From: Tetracentron sinense
Taxonomy: Eukaryota > Streptophyta > Magnoliopsida > Trochodendrales > Trochodendraceae
Length of the DNA stretch: 64,000 nt
Assembly: GCA_015143295.1 (NCBI GenBank)
Contig: CM026557.1
Coordinates: 28,243,760 to 28,307,759 of the forward strand
Direction of reading: 5' to 3'
The notes under the pieces were generated by a model. It searched no databases and had not been told where the DNA came from. It saw only the letters and a list, made by a program, of their open reading frames with translations. A program made the position numbers and the translations under genes. Shown in pieces: positions 53,892 to 64,000 of the stretch. Numbering within the stretch: position 1 is the first letter of the stretch; every line of letters starts with the position of its first letter.

Positions 53892-56332
53892 TGTAGAGAC
53901 CCGAATCTTTTTCATGTTTTTATTTCATTGTGTTAAGGGTATTTTAGTCCTTGTGATGTTTGATGTTTATTGTTTTTTTTATGCCTAATTATTGTGGTGT
54001 AAACTAGGCTTAATCAACTTGTAACGGATGGATGTCATGGCACATCCTAAACTTTAGGAAGCTCTAGTTTTAGCACCGTTTACTGGAATTGTGTGATTCT
54101 TGAACCATTAGAAAGGTGTTGGAATCCTCTTCGAGATTCATGTTTAGTGTTTTTCCTCATTTTGAGTTTAAGTCAGTCAACTTTGGAGATATTTTAGTCT
54201 ATTAATTAAGTGGAAATTGGAAATTCTAAAACGCCAAAAATGTTCGTTTTCGAGAGACGAATCCAACCCAAGTTGAATCGTCAAAATCGGATGAACGAGT
54301 AAAAAGTTATGGCCAAAACAGTAAAATGAGTCGAAATAGAGCACCGATAGCTCGGTCAGAACCAGCGATCGATCGGTCCAAAACCGATCGATCGGTATCT
54401 ATCGACTGGTCCAAAATTTTGTATGGGGAAATTTTCCAGAGAGTGTGTTTTTGACCGATCGACCGGTCATAAACACCGATCGATCGGTAGGCAACCGATC
54501 GCTCGGTCATTACCACCGATCGCTCGGTCCTTCGTGTTTTTGCTGATTTTTAGTATGGGCTTTTTGGTCTTTTCGTTCTCAGACCTTGGGGCTATAAATA
54601 GGGGGTCCTACTCGAAATATTAAAATACTCCACCTAGTTCTAACCTAATTTGGCAAAAAGGGGGAGAAACCCTAGGGTTTTGAGAGAGGGTTTTCTTGGA
54701 GAAGGAGGAGATTGATAGGAGATTGCAAGAAAAGTTTGGGAAGCTTCTCCAAATCATCTCGGGAGCGTTTTGAATCCAAGGGAAGGATTCCTAAGGTCAA
54801 TATACTATCCTAATCAACTTTATTTTAAGGTTTTGTGAATGTTAAGATGCTAGGAATGGTAGAAATAGATGTTTGATGCATTTTCCCTAATTTTCTAAGA
54901 AGCAAGCTAATTATGGATGGATATGTGGATTGGAAATGTGGATTAAATGTGGATAGAATGTATGGAGGATGGGAAATGTATGGAGGATGGGATTAATTTG
55001 TGGATGTGGATGAATATATGAATTGTATGGATGGAATTATGATTTGATGAATGCATGAAAAGGTAGAGAAACAATGGATTCATATTATGTGTACTCAAGG
55101 TGTTTGTGAAAATGTCTGTGAGAATAAATGCTATGATACTTTTATGAAATGGTGGTAAATGGATTATAAATGATGTTAAGAATTATGATAAGGAATATAT
55201 ATGTGATTGTTTGTTAAGTATACTTAATTTCTTGCATGGGAATTGATAGTCGGGAAGCTAAGAACTTAGAGGAACGTCTCTCAAACCGGGAATTCTCTAA
55301 CTATTTGGTATGGGACATATAGTGGAGTTTCCATGGTGGGAAATCGGAATCTAAGCAATTACCGACTCGAACGTTAATTTCGACACTTAAGCACATAAGC
55401 ACGTGTATGTTAAGATAAGAGTCTCACAAGTTACACATGTGGACCACAAGTATGAGCATGACATATGTATGACATTCTGCATAAGCATAAGCATGACATG
55501 GTCCGTATCCGCCAAGAACGGCATGTCAACCATATGATTTCTAAGGCATGGTCCGTATCCGCCAAGAACGGCATGTCTCATTACTGTGTGATCTGAATAA
55601 GTGCATAAGGCATGGTCCGTATCCGCCAAGAACGGCATGTCTCATCCTGGTATGATCTGAATAAGTGCATAAGCATAAGTGTAAGCATCTCACAAGCACG
55701 TGGTCTCATAAGCATAAGCAACTCATAAGTGTATTGTCTTCCAAGTCTAAGATTCTCACAAGTACACGAGTCAAGGTGATGATATGATGTATATGCGTAC
55801 ACGTTCTTCCGCACTCTGATTATGTTATTATGCTATTGGATATGTTTCTGACTAAGTGCAGGTATATTATTATTGTTGATTGGATTTTATATACACTGAG
55901 TACCTTTGTACTCAGCCGGACTTTTGTCTTGGCAGGTATAGAGCAGGAGTACACGGTGGAGCCGTGGGTTGAGGAAACATACATTGAGGAAGGAGGTGAA
56001 GGTGAGCCTTCTGAGGAGGGAGTTGGAGACTTGGGCAGCTACACCTCTTAGTTTACATTTCTTTTCTTTGTCAGAGTTTTGTAATTGACTTTTTGAGGAT
56101 GTTGCTCAGTAGACTTCTCATTAGTTGTGTATCAGACTTGTTGGTTCATTGTGAGTTGTTTATATAGACCTTAGACTTGTGCAGGTTGGATTGGGTTTAT
56201 ATATAGGAATTTTATTACTCTAATTTTTGAAGACTCGTGTAATAGCCTTGTATGCATGGTTTTAAGCAGGTTTAAGTAATGTGGCGATTCCAAAGTCCTA
56301 TTTTAGCCTTAGTAGGATTTGGGGTCGTTACA
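53892..56332 (+). mobile_element. LTR 4 of the array
   Basis: 2441 bp, complete, preceded by polypurine AGGGGGGGAGGA and followed by the GCCAC duplication. Palindromes 54343-54528 (the first with one changed base), TATAAATA 54593-54600. Confidence 0.95.
55935..56051 (+). CDS. LTR-embedded short acidic ORF, LTR 4
   Basis: Same frame as in LTRs 1 and 3, with core PWVEETYIEEGGE. Hairpin at 55896-55915. Confidence 0.42.
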   Translation, partial: GIEQEYTVEPWVEETYIEEGGEGEPSEEGVGDLGSYTS

Positions 56333-56337
56333 GCCAC

Positions 56338-58295
56338 TGCTAACCGACTTGTCTCGGTAAGCAAGCAACTCTGTATCCGAACTCTGTAACTCCTTAATCC
56401 GAACTAAAATATAAGGCTTTACCGTGAGATTTTCCACGACTGGCCCAATAGTAGGCACGCTGAAACTAATATCGAGGTTCGCCATTTTTTCCAACATCTT
56501 CCACTCAAGAACCATCATGTGAGCCAAGTGTCTTGAAGACTTCCTGCTCAAAGTATTTGCCACCACGTTTGCCTTACTCGGGTGATACTAAATGGCACAG
56601 TCATAATCCTTCAGAAACTCTACCCAACGGCGTTGCCTCAAATTTAGCTCCTTCTGGGAAAATAGGTGCTTCAAGCTCTTATGATTTTTGAACCCCTCAA
56701 ACTGTTCTCTATAAAGATAGTGATGCCAAATCTTCAGTGCAAAGACCATTGTAGCAAGCTCCAGATCGTGTGTAGGATAGTTCTTCTCATGCTCTTTCAA
56801 CTGCCGGGAAGTATAGGCAATGACCTTCCCATGTTGCATTAGAACATATCCTAGGCTAATAAGTGATGCATCACTGTAGACTACAAAACCACCGCTCCCA
56901 GACGGGACTGTGAGAGTAGGGGTCATGGTAAGCCTTTTCTTCAACTCCATGAAGCTCGCCGCACATTTCTCGCTCCAAGTGAACTTAGCGTTCTTTTGTG
57001 TAAGATAGGTAAGCGAAGCCGCTAAGTTGGAGAATCCTTCCATAAACCTCCTGTAGTACCCTACCAGGCCGAGAAAACTACAAATCTCGGTAATACTCTT
57101 CGGCCTCTCCCAGTTCATCACTACCTCTATCTTCGCAAAGTCGACTGAGATACCCTCGACAGATACCACGTGGCCAAGGAACGCCACCTTCTCCAACCAA
57201 AACTCACACTTGCTCAACTTAGCATACAGTCTATGCTCTCGAAGAGTCTGCAATGTAAGGCAGAGATCTCTTACATGGTCATCCCGTGTCTTGGAATACA
57301 CAAGGATATCGTTGACGAACACGATCACACATCGATCGGGAGATAAACTGAATACCTAATTCATCAAGTCCATGAAAGCAGCCGGCACATTTTTCAGACC
57401 AAAAGGCATGACCAGGAACTCGTAGTGCCCATACCGAGTCCTGAAGGCAGTCTTGGGAACATCTTTTTTTTTGATCTTCAACTGATGATGCCCAGATCGA
57501 AGATCAACCTTCGAGAAGAACCTCGCTCCTTTTAGCTGGTCGAACAAATCGTCTACCCGTGGCAATGGATAACGATTCTTGATCGTAACTTTGTTCAGCT
57601 GCCTATAGTCAATGCACATCCGCATCGACTCATCCTTCTTCTTCACAAAGAGCACAGGAGTTCCCTATGGTGAAAACAAGGCCCTGTAATTCCTCCAATT
57701 GCTCCTTCAAATCCTTAAGCTCAATAGGGGCCATCCTGTATGGAGCCCTAGAAATCAGAGCAGTGCCAGGAGTAAGCTCAATAGCGAAATCTATCTCTCG
57801 ATCCAGAGGCAATCCCGATAAAACCTCTGGAAACATGCCCATATACTCGCACACAACCGGAATGGATGTGGAATCTCCCTTCTCCGGCTTTGGTAGACTT
57901 AAAGCTGCAAGTCGGGCGATATCTCGCTTACGTAGCCCTCGGAAATGAATCAGCTTCTTTCCAAATGGTTTGAAGTTCATCATCTTCTCGAAGCACGCCA
58001 CATGTCCATGATGAGTCAAGAGCCAATCCATCCTGAGAATGACATCAAATTCTAAATCTTGGAACTCAAGGATGATCAGATTGACTGGTAACTCATGTTG
58101 CTCAACTTACACAGCACAATCCTGATACACTTTACCTGCATCGTCTGACTTGCCGAATGGAGTCGAATGGACAACTCCTGGGGCAATGACTCGGCTCTGA
58201 GGCAAGTCCCTTAGCAAAGCTTGGCGAGATAAAAGAATGCGATGATCCAGTGTCGATCAACACTCGGGCTAAACACTCGCTAATGAGCAAGGCAC
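56338..58295 (-). pseudogene. Outer chromovirus pol, 5' part (protease, RT, RNase H)
   Basis: Minus strand. The frame after the intron-like segment holds the protease (IDTGSSHSF). RT pieces lie at 58031-57630, 57655-57356 and 57328-56588 ([32 protein letters not shown]). The active site reads FVND instead of FVDD, and a TAG sits just before it near 57357. RNase H follows ([18 protein letters not shown]) and the region ends at the array insertion. Several frameshifts are present. It continues at 35308. Confidence 0.88.
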
Positions 58296-58431
58296 CTGAA
58301 TATTTAAATTAACTTACATCAATAAATTTCACAAGTCACATATATCATATAGGTAACATGTTGGTACAGACATGTATATACATCACATAAATCAACATCT
58401 CATAAACTTAAGCAACTTGACTTAGGCGTAC
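58296..58431 (-). other. Putative gag-pol intron of the outer element
   Basis: Minus strand: donor CAAG/GTACGC at 58432/58431, acceptor AATATTCAG/GT at 58296/58295, length 136 nt. Same position and phase as in the inner element (135 nt), although the intron sequences differ widely. The flanking exons keep one reading frame. Confidence 0.65.
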
Positions 58432-59596
58432 CTTGCACAACATCATCTGATGCATATGCATCCTGCTCAGTCATGGCAAAAACTTGACCTTGATTCGCTT
58501 AACGAGGTAGCTAGGTTGGCCGTGAAGGTTGAGAAGCCTGCGAAGACCCTTGCTGTGTTGTTGACCTAAGTGGAGGTCGGACTCCCTGAGATGTGGCCTG
58601 CAACTGTCTTTCCGGGCAATCCCTGATCATGTGGCCTTGTTCACCACAATGGAAGCAACCACCCGAGAGCTTATGGCACTCTCCTACCTTGTGCCTCTTG
58701 CCACACGTGGCACACTCATCAAAGGAAAACGACACCAAGGAAGATGGCGGCGCATACCTAGGGGCCTATGAAACAATAGAGCGTGGTGCCTATGGGGCAA
58801 AAGGAGGCCTCTGAGCCAACATAGGCTGAGAAGTCTGGAATGGAGCAGTCTTGGCCCTCTCCTCAGGCGGTGTGGAGCTGGACTGACCTCTAGACATGCC
58901 CCTTCCAAAGCTACTGTCCCTCCTCTTGAGAAACTTCATAGAATTTCTCTCGACGATCTTCGCCTTCCCCACAATATCCTTCCAAGTCTCTAACTGGAAC
59001 ATAGAAACCTAGTCCCGGATAAAAGACAACAACCCATCCTCAAACTTTCTAACTCGCATACTCTCAGTAGTGATCAGATGTGGAGCAAATCTCGATAGTC
59101 CGACGAACTTCGCCTCGTACTCGGCTATGCTCGCCTCCCTACTTGAGGAGTACGAACTCTCTCACCTTCTGTTCTGTGATAAATCTGGGGAAGTACTGCT
59201 CGTAGAATACCTCTGCCTCTGGGCAGCTCTCCACCAATGCTAGTCTTCACCTTCCATCATGAAGGAAGCCCACTCGATTCTCTGCTTGTCTGTACAGTGG
59301 AGTGCCCTGAAAACCTTCTCCAGTTGCATGATCCATGTCTCTACAACTAGGGGATCTAGAGTCCCATAAAAAGTGGGAGGCCGTAGTCTCTGAAAAGTCT
59401 CTAGTCCTGAGGTATGATGCACTAGAGGAGGTGCAGGTGCAGTAGTAATAGGAGTATCAACCCTGTCTGCAAGCCACTTTATAGCTGCTGTCATGGCTTC
59501 GAGGATCTGAGTTAAGTCGGGCTATTCATCGCCAAAAGGAACATCTCCTCTGTTCCCTCGGGTGTGATACCCTCTACCTTGAATGTTCTGCCTCAT
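58432..59596 (-). pseudogene. Outer chromovirus gag, broken
   Basis: Minus strand. Starts at ATG 59596; a TAG at 59524-59522 interrupts it early. The gag domain is in pieces (59494-59240: RPPTFYGTLDPLVVETWIMQ; then 59002-58790). Two zinc knuckles are intact at about 58717-58620 (CATCGKRHKVGEC and CFHCGEQGHMIRDC). It aligns throughout with the inner Gag. Confidence 0.87.
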
Positions 59597-59856
59597 GATA
59601 ACAATCTGAGGACAATAACGCACATCAAGCTCTTGAATACTGCAGTTCAATAAGTACTTGTGCTTTATATAAGCATAGTATACATCGGAGTATACACATA
59701 AAGCATAAGCATACTACAAAGTCCTAGTGAAGCTATGCTCTCACGATCTTGTATTTCAAAGTTCATCTGAGTTCTAAGTTCAACTCAAAGAACACCCTAG
59801 CCCTAAAACCTACTTTCGCTTAGAGCACAACCGAGCCCAAGGGAAGCTAATCCCTA

Positions 59857-59869
59857 GGCTCTGATACCA
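59857..59869 (-). other. Primer-binding site of the outer element
   Basis: Minus-strand TGGTATCAGAGCC, four bases inside the 5' LTR, matching initiator tRNA-Met. Confidence 0.88.
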
Positions 59870-60136
59870 AGTCTATCGCGACCCAAAATACCCCCTACGA
59901 GTTAGGGATACTTTAGCTCGGACCGCCGTAACATACCATCCTATATGATGCATAAAGCACACATACTTACCATCCTGTCAGAGTACACAAGTTATAAAAC
60001 ATAGCGGAAATGATTTATAATAAAATACTCCTATAATTCAGTCCAAGTCTAGACCAACAGAAAATATCCAAAATATGGAGTGGACAAGTCCCACTCTCAA
60101 CATGCACAAAATATCAGTATGATTCCTCTCACTCTC

Positions 60137-60271
60137 TTAACAAAAATCAAAGTTGGGCCGCCTATCCCATGATCCATCGTCCTGGTAATGGTCCATAGAG
60201 GGCTCCAGATCGTAGTATTCTTCCTCTATCCAAGGCTCTGTACCACAGACATTGAAAGGAACACGTGCACC
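60137..60271 (-). CDS. LTR-embedded short acidic ORF (PWIEEEY type)
   Basis: A 44-residue minus-strand frame reading ARVPFNVCGTEPWIEEEY, an EPSMDHYQDDG segment and DFC, then TAA. Same length as the frame at 19158-19292. The hairpin is just upstream near 60290-60310, with one arm weakened by substitutions. Confidence 0.42.
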   Translation of the reverse strand, partial: GARVPFNVCGTEPWIEEEYYDLEPSMDHYQDDGSWDRRPNFDFC

Positions 60272-61166
60272 TGTCGAAGTCAATAATCGGCTGAGCATGG
60301 AATACTTTGTGATATACAAACTACTAACTAACAGTGAATAATATCATGAATAGTGGGATTCCTTGTGAACTTGTGAGCTTTTGAGACATGAATACTTGTG
60401 AGTCCATGTATAGTGGGATTCCTTGTGAGCTTTGAAACGATCTTAGAACACCAACCCAAAGTTTGGCATTGTCAATTACCAACCCATAGTTTGGCCTTAT
60501 CAATTCTTATGAGCTTGTGAGAATTCTTTTTACCAAAACCTTCCTTAAGAGCTTTATGAAATACCTTTCTTGTGAGAAATCATCGGATCTTGCGAGACTT
60601 GTAAACATCATGCTAGACTTGTGAACATAAGGTGCATATAGTGCTTGTGAGCATCACGGTGGACTTAGAAAGCTTGTAGACATAGCATCATATTCATAGT
60701 ATTAGTGATAGTTTACTTCTCATAGCAACTTAATAGTATTCTTAAGCATAAAAGTCCTTAGAGGCATTAAACCAAACACTTAGAGTGCCTAATAATGGTA
60801 GCTTACATCCAAGTATAAAATCAACTTCCAATCAACCTAAGAACGTACTTTGATCATGATTTTCTTAAGAGGAATAACACATGGTAGGTAGTAGAGTGCA
60901 TCTACCTTGGTGAAATCGAGGAATTCGATTCCAAATGCTTGGAACAAGTAAGAATGTAGCACCCCGGACTTTTCTATATTTAATGAATGGTACTTTCGTA
61001 GCTAATTAGCCTTTCTCGTAGTTTAAATAATAAATAAGGGATAAATTAGAAATTCTGAAATGTTAGAAATGTTCCTTTTCGAAAGACAAACCCAACGCAA
61101 GTTGAATCGTCGAAATCCGTCGAGCGAGTCAAAAGATATGGTCAAAATAGTCGGGACCTGCAGAGC

Positions 61167-61352
61167 ACCGATCGCTCGGTCATTAGTAGCGATCGATCGG
61201 TCCAAAACCGGTCGATCGGAGGCTATCGACTGGTTAACTTTTTTGTATGGGGAAATTTTCCAGAGAGCATGTTTTTGACTGATCACTCGGTCAAAAACAC
61301 CGATCGATCAGTAGGCAACCGATCGATCGGTCATAACCATCGATAGCTCGGT
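61167..61352 (+). promoter_or_regulatory. U3 palindrome array, ACCGATCGATCGGT variant
   Basis: Sites start at 61167, 61188 and 61207 (a degenerate one at 61221), then at 61278, 61299, 61318 and 61339. Spacings 21, 19 and 21, 19, 21 are identical to those of the inner chromovirus LTR, although individual sites differ. Confidence 0.72.
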
Positions 61353-62199
61353 CTTCGCGTTTTTGCAGAATTTCATTACGGGTTTTTTGGTCCTTTGGCC
61401 AGCACCCTTTGGCTTTATAAACCTTGCTCGAGTTTTGGGTCCCCATTTTACTACACTTAGAGGTATTTGAGGGAGAGGGACAAAAACCTAGGGTTTCAAG
61501 AGGCCCTTTCCATTTGAGAGGGAGAATCAAGGGTTTAAACACCCAAGATCATCCCAAAAGGCTTGGATTCATCAAACCCAACCTCAAGCACGTGTGGAGC
61601 TCGTTCTCTAAGCTAGGGCAGCGTCTCCCTCGGCATTTTAAGGGTTTTTCTCTTCTTCTTTCAAGGTTAGTACACTTTTCATAGCTACCTTGGTAATAAC
61701 CTAGACTTCTTGTGAATATGGTGTGTTGTATCTTCCCCATTCATCCTTTGTGTTGATATATGCTAAATCCCTAAAACATAAACAAGATAAAGTGAATGAA
61801 TTATGAAATGTATGGATGGAGGAAGGGATTGAGGTGATAGGTTGCTGTGGATCGTGATGTGTGTGTTATGGAAAAAAATGGTGGAAGGGCATCTTACTCA
61901 TAATGAACACACCCCAAGTGTTTGATGAAATGTTCGAATGAGAAAATACGAAATAACTAAAGGTAAAAAGATTGAATACCACATGTTTGATAGAATGCAT
62001 GAATGAACCATGATTTTGAAAGCATGAGTTACATAATGTTCCCCATTTTCTCAAGTTGTAGGCATGTGGTTATTTCGCTTCTTAAATTCTCATATGATTT
62101 TGAAATTGTTAAAACGCTATATGTCATCATGATTTCACAATTGCTATGCACGAGCACATATGTAGATGGAGGAAATGTCAAGGAGGCTAGTAGCACCAG

Positions 62200-62510
62200 T
62201 TAAGGGTGCTAGCCTCTTGCTCATAAGAAATGGTATTGTCAAGGGGTTGGTAGCCCAGGATTGTGGGGGTGCTAACCCCTGGCTCATAAGAAAGGACTTG
62301 AAAGTGTTGTATTGTCAAGGAGGGTGGTAGCCTCGGTTAAGGGTGCTAGCCTCTGGCTCATAAGAAAAGTATTGGAATTGTCAAGGGGGTTGGCAGCCCA
62401 GGATTGTGCGGGTGCTAACCCCTGGCTCATAAGAAAAGACTTAGAAGTATTGTATTGTCAAGGAGGTTGGTAGCCCAGGGTTGTGCGGGTTAGTCTGGCT
62501 CATAAGAATT
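62200..62510 (+). repeat. Tandem repeats with CTAACCCCTGGCTCATAAG units
   Basis: Four to five imperfect units of about 60-90 bp contain ATTGTCAAGG, GGTAGCCCAGGATTGTG and GGTGCTAACCCCTGGCTC followed by ATAAGAAA. GGTTGGTAGCC and GGTGCTAACC can pair imperfectly. The final CTGGCTCA(C/T)AAG element is shared with the LTR at 6842-7110. Confidence 0.8.
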
Positions 62511-62718
62511 ATGGAAAGAACTCATATGTTTCATAGATATGGTTTGATTCTCATTAGAGTTATGATTTAATAAATGGTTATGCATGATGTTGTTTTAAAT
62601 GAATATGAACTGTATCTTTTCAGTACTTTCATATGATGCTTTGCTCATTATTATTGTTGTTAGCTAGGAGTTTGTACTCGTTGAGTATTCCATGCTCAGC
62701 CGTACTTTTATGTCGGCA

Positions 62719-62865
62719 GGTACACGAGTTCCTTTCAACATTTATGCCCCGGATCCTTGGGTTGAGGAGGATTATGGGGAGGAAGAACCATACGAGGATT
62801 CGGTAGTTGAGCCTCAGGCTGAGGCGAGAGACTTAGACCATTGGCCCCACGGGGGTGACTATTGA
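62719..62865 (+). CDS. LTR-embedded short acidic ORF (PWVEEDY type)
   Basis: A 48-residue frame from the acceptor-like site to TGA, starting TRVPFNIYAPDPWVEEDY, then an acidic stretch GEEEPYED and the end WPHGGDY. About a third of its residues are Asp or Glu. The start matches the RVPFN of the frames at 19158 and 60137. Confidence 0.42.
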   Translation, partial: GTRVPFNIYAPDPWVEEDYGEEEPYEDSVVEPQAEARDLDHWPHGGDY

Positions 62866-63366
62866 GTGAGATAGAGTAGTGTTTTGTCTTTTGTATTTTG
62901 ATAGGTGGGTATGTCCACCTTTACATGTCATATTTTGTATAAACTTGGAATACTTGTTAAGTTTACAGAAGAAAAGAAAAAAAAGTTTGTGGTACTTCCG
63001 CCATATTTTAGCTTCTGCACTCTGTATTATATTTCCATTAGAGCATGTTATACCTTGTTCTTTGCAGGATGGTTTGCCAGGTTATGTATAGTCACACCTA
63101 AAGTATCCCTTAACTCCTAGGGGGTATTTTGGGTCGCGATAAAGAACTTCGAGTTCTTTATTGAAAAACACTAAAGGAGAGAAGATTGATCTTCTTCTTC
63201 AAGCTTTGAGCAAAACCCTAGCTTTTCTCCTTCTTCTCCTCTTAAACTGTTCTTAAAATTATGTTTCAAGGGTTTTTAAAACCCTAAGGCATGAACTGAG
63301 CCTTTTATAGGCAAAGGGCTGTTGGTTAAAGACTTAAAAACCCTTAATGAAGAAAATCTGTGTGTA

Positions 63367-63530
63367 ACCGAACGATCGGTGGCTTACTGATCGATCAGTG
63401 GTTTCGACCAAGAGATCGGTTGAAAACACCCTCTCTGGAATTTTTCCCCATACAAAATATTTGATTTGTTGATAGCTACCGAGCAATCGGTAGATGACCG
63501 GCCGATCGGTGTTATCACCGAGCGATCGGT
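63367..63530 (-). promoter_or_regulatory. U3 palindrome array of the outer 5' LTR
   Basis: Sites start at 63367, 63386 and 63407, then 63478, 63497 and 63517; spacings 19, 21 and 19, 20. Counterpart of 33499-33644, keeping three sites in the second group. Confidence 0.68.
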
Positions 63531-63770
63531 GATCCTTTGTTTTGCTGTAAAAACCCTTTTTACATTACTTGGACCTTCTCCAATCCAATTCCAATACCTT
63601 ATACACTTAAAACACACTCCTTTAGGCTATACATACCCATCAACACATGTACACCATATATCCAAACATTTCCATTAGCATAAACCCACAAGTGTACAAG
63701 ACTACACTTGAACATTATTCACACACTATTCACTACTTGGTGAAATGAAGATTCAGGGTTCTACATCTTT

Positions 63771-64000
63771 ATAACCAAATCATCTATCAGGAAAATCATC
63801 TTCCTACTGGTAAGCTTTATTTATGTGCCTTATCCATTTATTTGTTTACCATTATCTGAAACCGTACTTTTGTCTTTCTTCTTTTAGTTTCCTCTTCTTT
63901 TTTCAAGAGAAGTACTATATCCCAAACTTTCTTATAACTAGATTTTTTGAGATTGCATTCTTCTTTTCCCTTTTTTTTTAAGTCATGGCATCATCATCTT
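63771..64000 (+). other. Possible host gene 5' end (5' UTR, intron, start)
   Basis: Directly after the outer element's TCTTT duplication. An intron-like segment with donor CTG/GTAAGC at 63809/63810 and acceptor TTCTTTTAG at 63887 (78 nt) leads to pyrimidine-rich DNA and ATGGCATCATCATC at 63985, which would encode MASSS. The window ends five codons in, so the product is unknown. If real, the 31.7-kb insertion separates it from its promoter-side sequence at 31661-32035. It could instead be the start of another mobile element. Confidence 0.3.

Larger units (their letters stand above)
35314..56332 (+). mobile_element. Tandem chromovirus array: LTR-INT-LTR-[gap]-INT-LTR-INT-LTR
   Basis: Four LTRs share three internal regions in one orientation. 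GCCAC lies directly before the first LTR (35309-35313) and after the last (56333-56337), so the entire array occupies one insertion site. Unit lengths are 7482 bp (35314-42795) and 7445 bp (46447-53891). The middle unit is interrupted by a 100-N gap and by indel-rich sequence. Arrays like this are expected from unequal recombination between the LTRs of one element. The family is a Tekay/Del-like chromovirus, by RT and chromodomain character and long LTRs. Confidence 0.9.
60955..63141 (+). mobile_element. Tekay-like solo LTR (duplication AAGAA)
   Basis: 2187 bp from TGTAGCACCCCGG to GGTATTTTGGGTCGCGATA (the final CA mutated to TA), flanked by AAGAA at 60950-60954 and 63142-63146. The outer LTR reads continuously when it is removed. 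Inside: conserved block 61096-61145, palindromes 61167-61352, TTTATAAA 61414-61421, ATG-free leader, donor-like CAAG/GTTAGT 61665/61666, tandem repeats, hairpin 62681-62699, acceptor-like GGCAG/GT 62719/62720, acidic frame. Confidence 0.93.
32036..63765 (-). mobile_element. Outer Tekay-like chromovirus, decayed, hosting two later insertions
   Basis: Minus-strand Ty3/gypsy element bounded by TCTTT at 32031-32035 and 63766-63770. In its own sense: 5' LTR 63765-59874, primer site 59869-59857, gag 59596-58432, an intron-like segment, pol 58295-56338 continuing at 35308-33976, polypurine tract 33890-33879, 3' LTR 33878-32036. Later insertions are a tandem array of a relative in pol (35314-56332, GCCAC) and a solo LTR in the 5' LTR (60955-63141, AAGAA). 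Without them the internal region is about 5.0 kb, as in the inner element. Stops, frameshifts and a mutated RT active site make it dead. Confidence 0.92.
59874..63765 (-). mobile_element. 5' LTR of the outer chromovirus, split by a solo LTR
   Basis: Net length is about 1.70 kb after removing 60955-63141 and its duplication. Its inner end has mutated from TG to TA (TATCGCGACCC on the plus strand). It otherwise matches the 3' LTR 32036-33878, with a deletion of about 140 bp near 60355. Confidence 0.9.

Noticed and set aside
61023-61542. Frames rich in DRSIG/RAIG across the U3 arrays, also at 20257, 35767, 46863 and 54307
   Set aside because: They translate the palindromes themselves, on both strands; a repeat artefact.

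Overview
This window is plant nuclear DNA, almost certainly from a flowering plant, and nearly all of it is nested LTR retrotransposons. The evidence is plant-type Ty3/gypsy chromovirus and Ty1/copia proteins, tRNA-Met-type primer sites (TGGTATCAGAGC), LTRs of 1.7-3 kb, non-autonomous DNA transposons and AT-rich intergenic sequence. I cannot name the species. No complete host gene is visible; one candidate 5' end sits at the right edge.

Left block (1-23786). A Ty1/copia element runs from before the window to 22359: 5' LTR remnant 1742-2039, primer site 2042, decayed gag 9607, decayed pol to 16151, 3' LTR from 16171. It sits inside a minus-strand long LTR of another family (22360-23786, other half off-window). 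The copia is itself interrupted by an LTR in its 5' LTR (1-1741), a Tat/Ogre-like solo LTR (2816-8657, target duplication TCATG) that contains a solo LTR (4965-7946, CCAGG), a solo LTR in RNase H (13002-15984, TAGAG), and a solo LTR in its 3' LTR (17451-21309, AAGAT) that contains another (18855-20702, AAAAC).

Middle (23787-32035). Old intergenic DNA with two copies of one MITE, a hAT-like non-autonomous element, simple and degenerate repeats, and no gene I recognise.

Right block (32036-63765, duplication TCTTT). A decayed minus-strand Tekay/Del-like chromovirus carries two insertions. One is a solo LTR in its 5' LTR (60955-63141, AAGAA). The other, in pol, is a 21-kb tandem array of a young related chromovirus (35314-56332, duplication GCCAC) laid out LTR-INT-LTR-[gap]-INT-LTR-INT-LTR. 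The last unit has intact gag and pol frames. The middle unit holds a 100-N gap flanked by indel-rich sequence that looks like unpolished assembly. Solo LTRs and the tandem array are reciprocal products expected from unequal LTR recombination.

Shared LTR design. Most Tekay-like LTRs here, from several diverged families, share one layout: (1) arrays of 14-bp palindromes spaced about 18-21 bp, with family-specific arms around a CGATCGATCG core; (2) a TATA box; (3) a leader usually free of ATG, ending in a donor-like AAG/GT; (4) tandem repeats; (5) a CTGAG...CTCAG hairpin just before an acceptor-like CAG/GT or TAG/GT; (6) a short acidic frame with a PWVEEEY-like core; (7) a conserved 3' end. Both chromoviruses also have a 135-136 nt intron-like segment at the same place and phase between gag and pol. 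Removing it would join the two frames; keeping it ends Gag. These are the strongest candidates for undescribed biology in the window.
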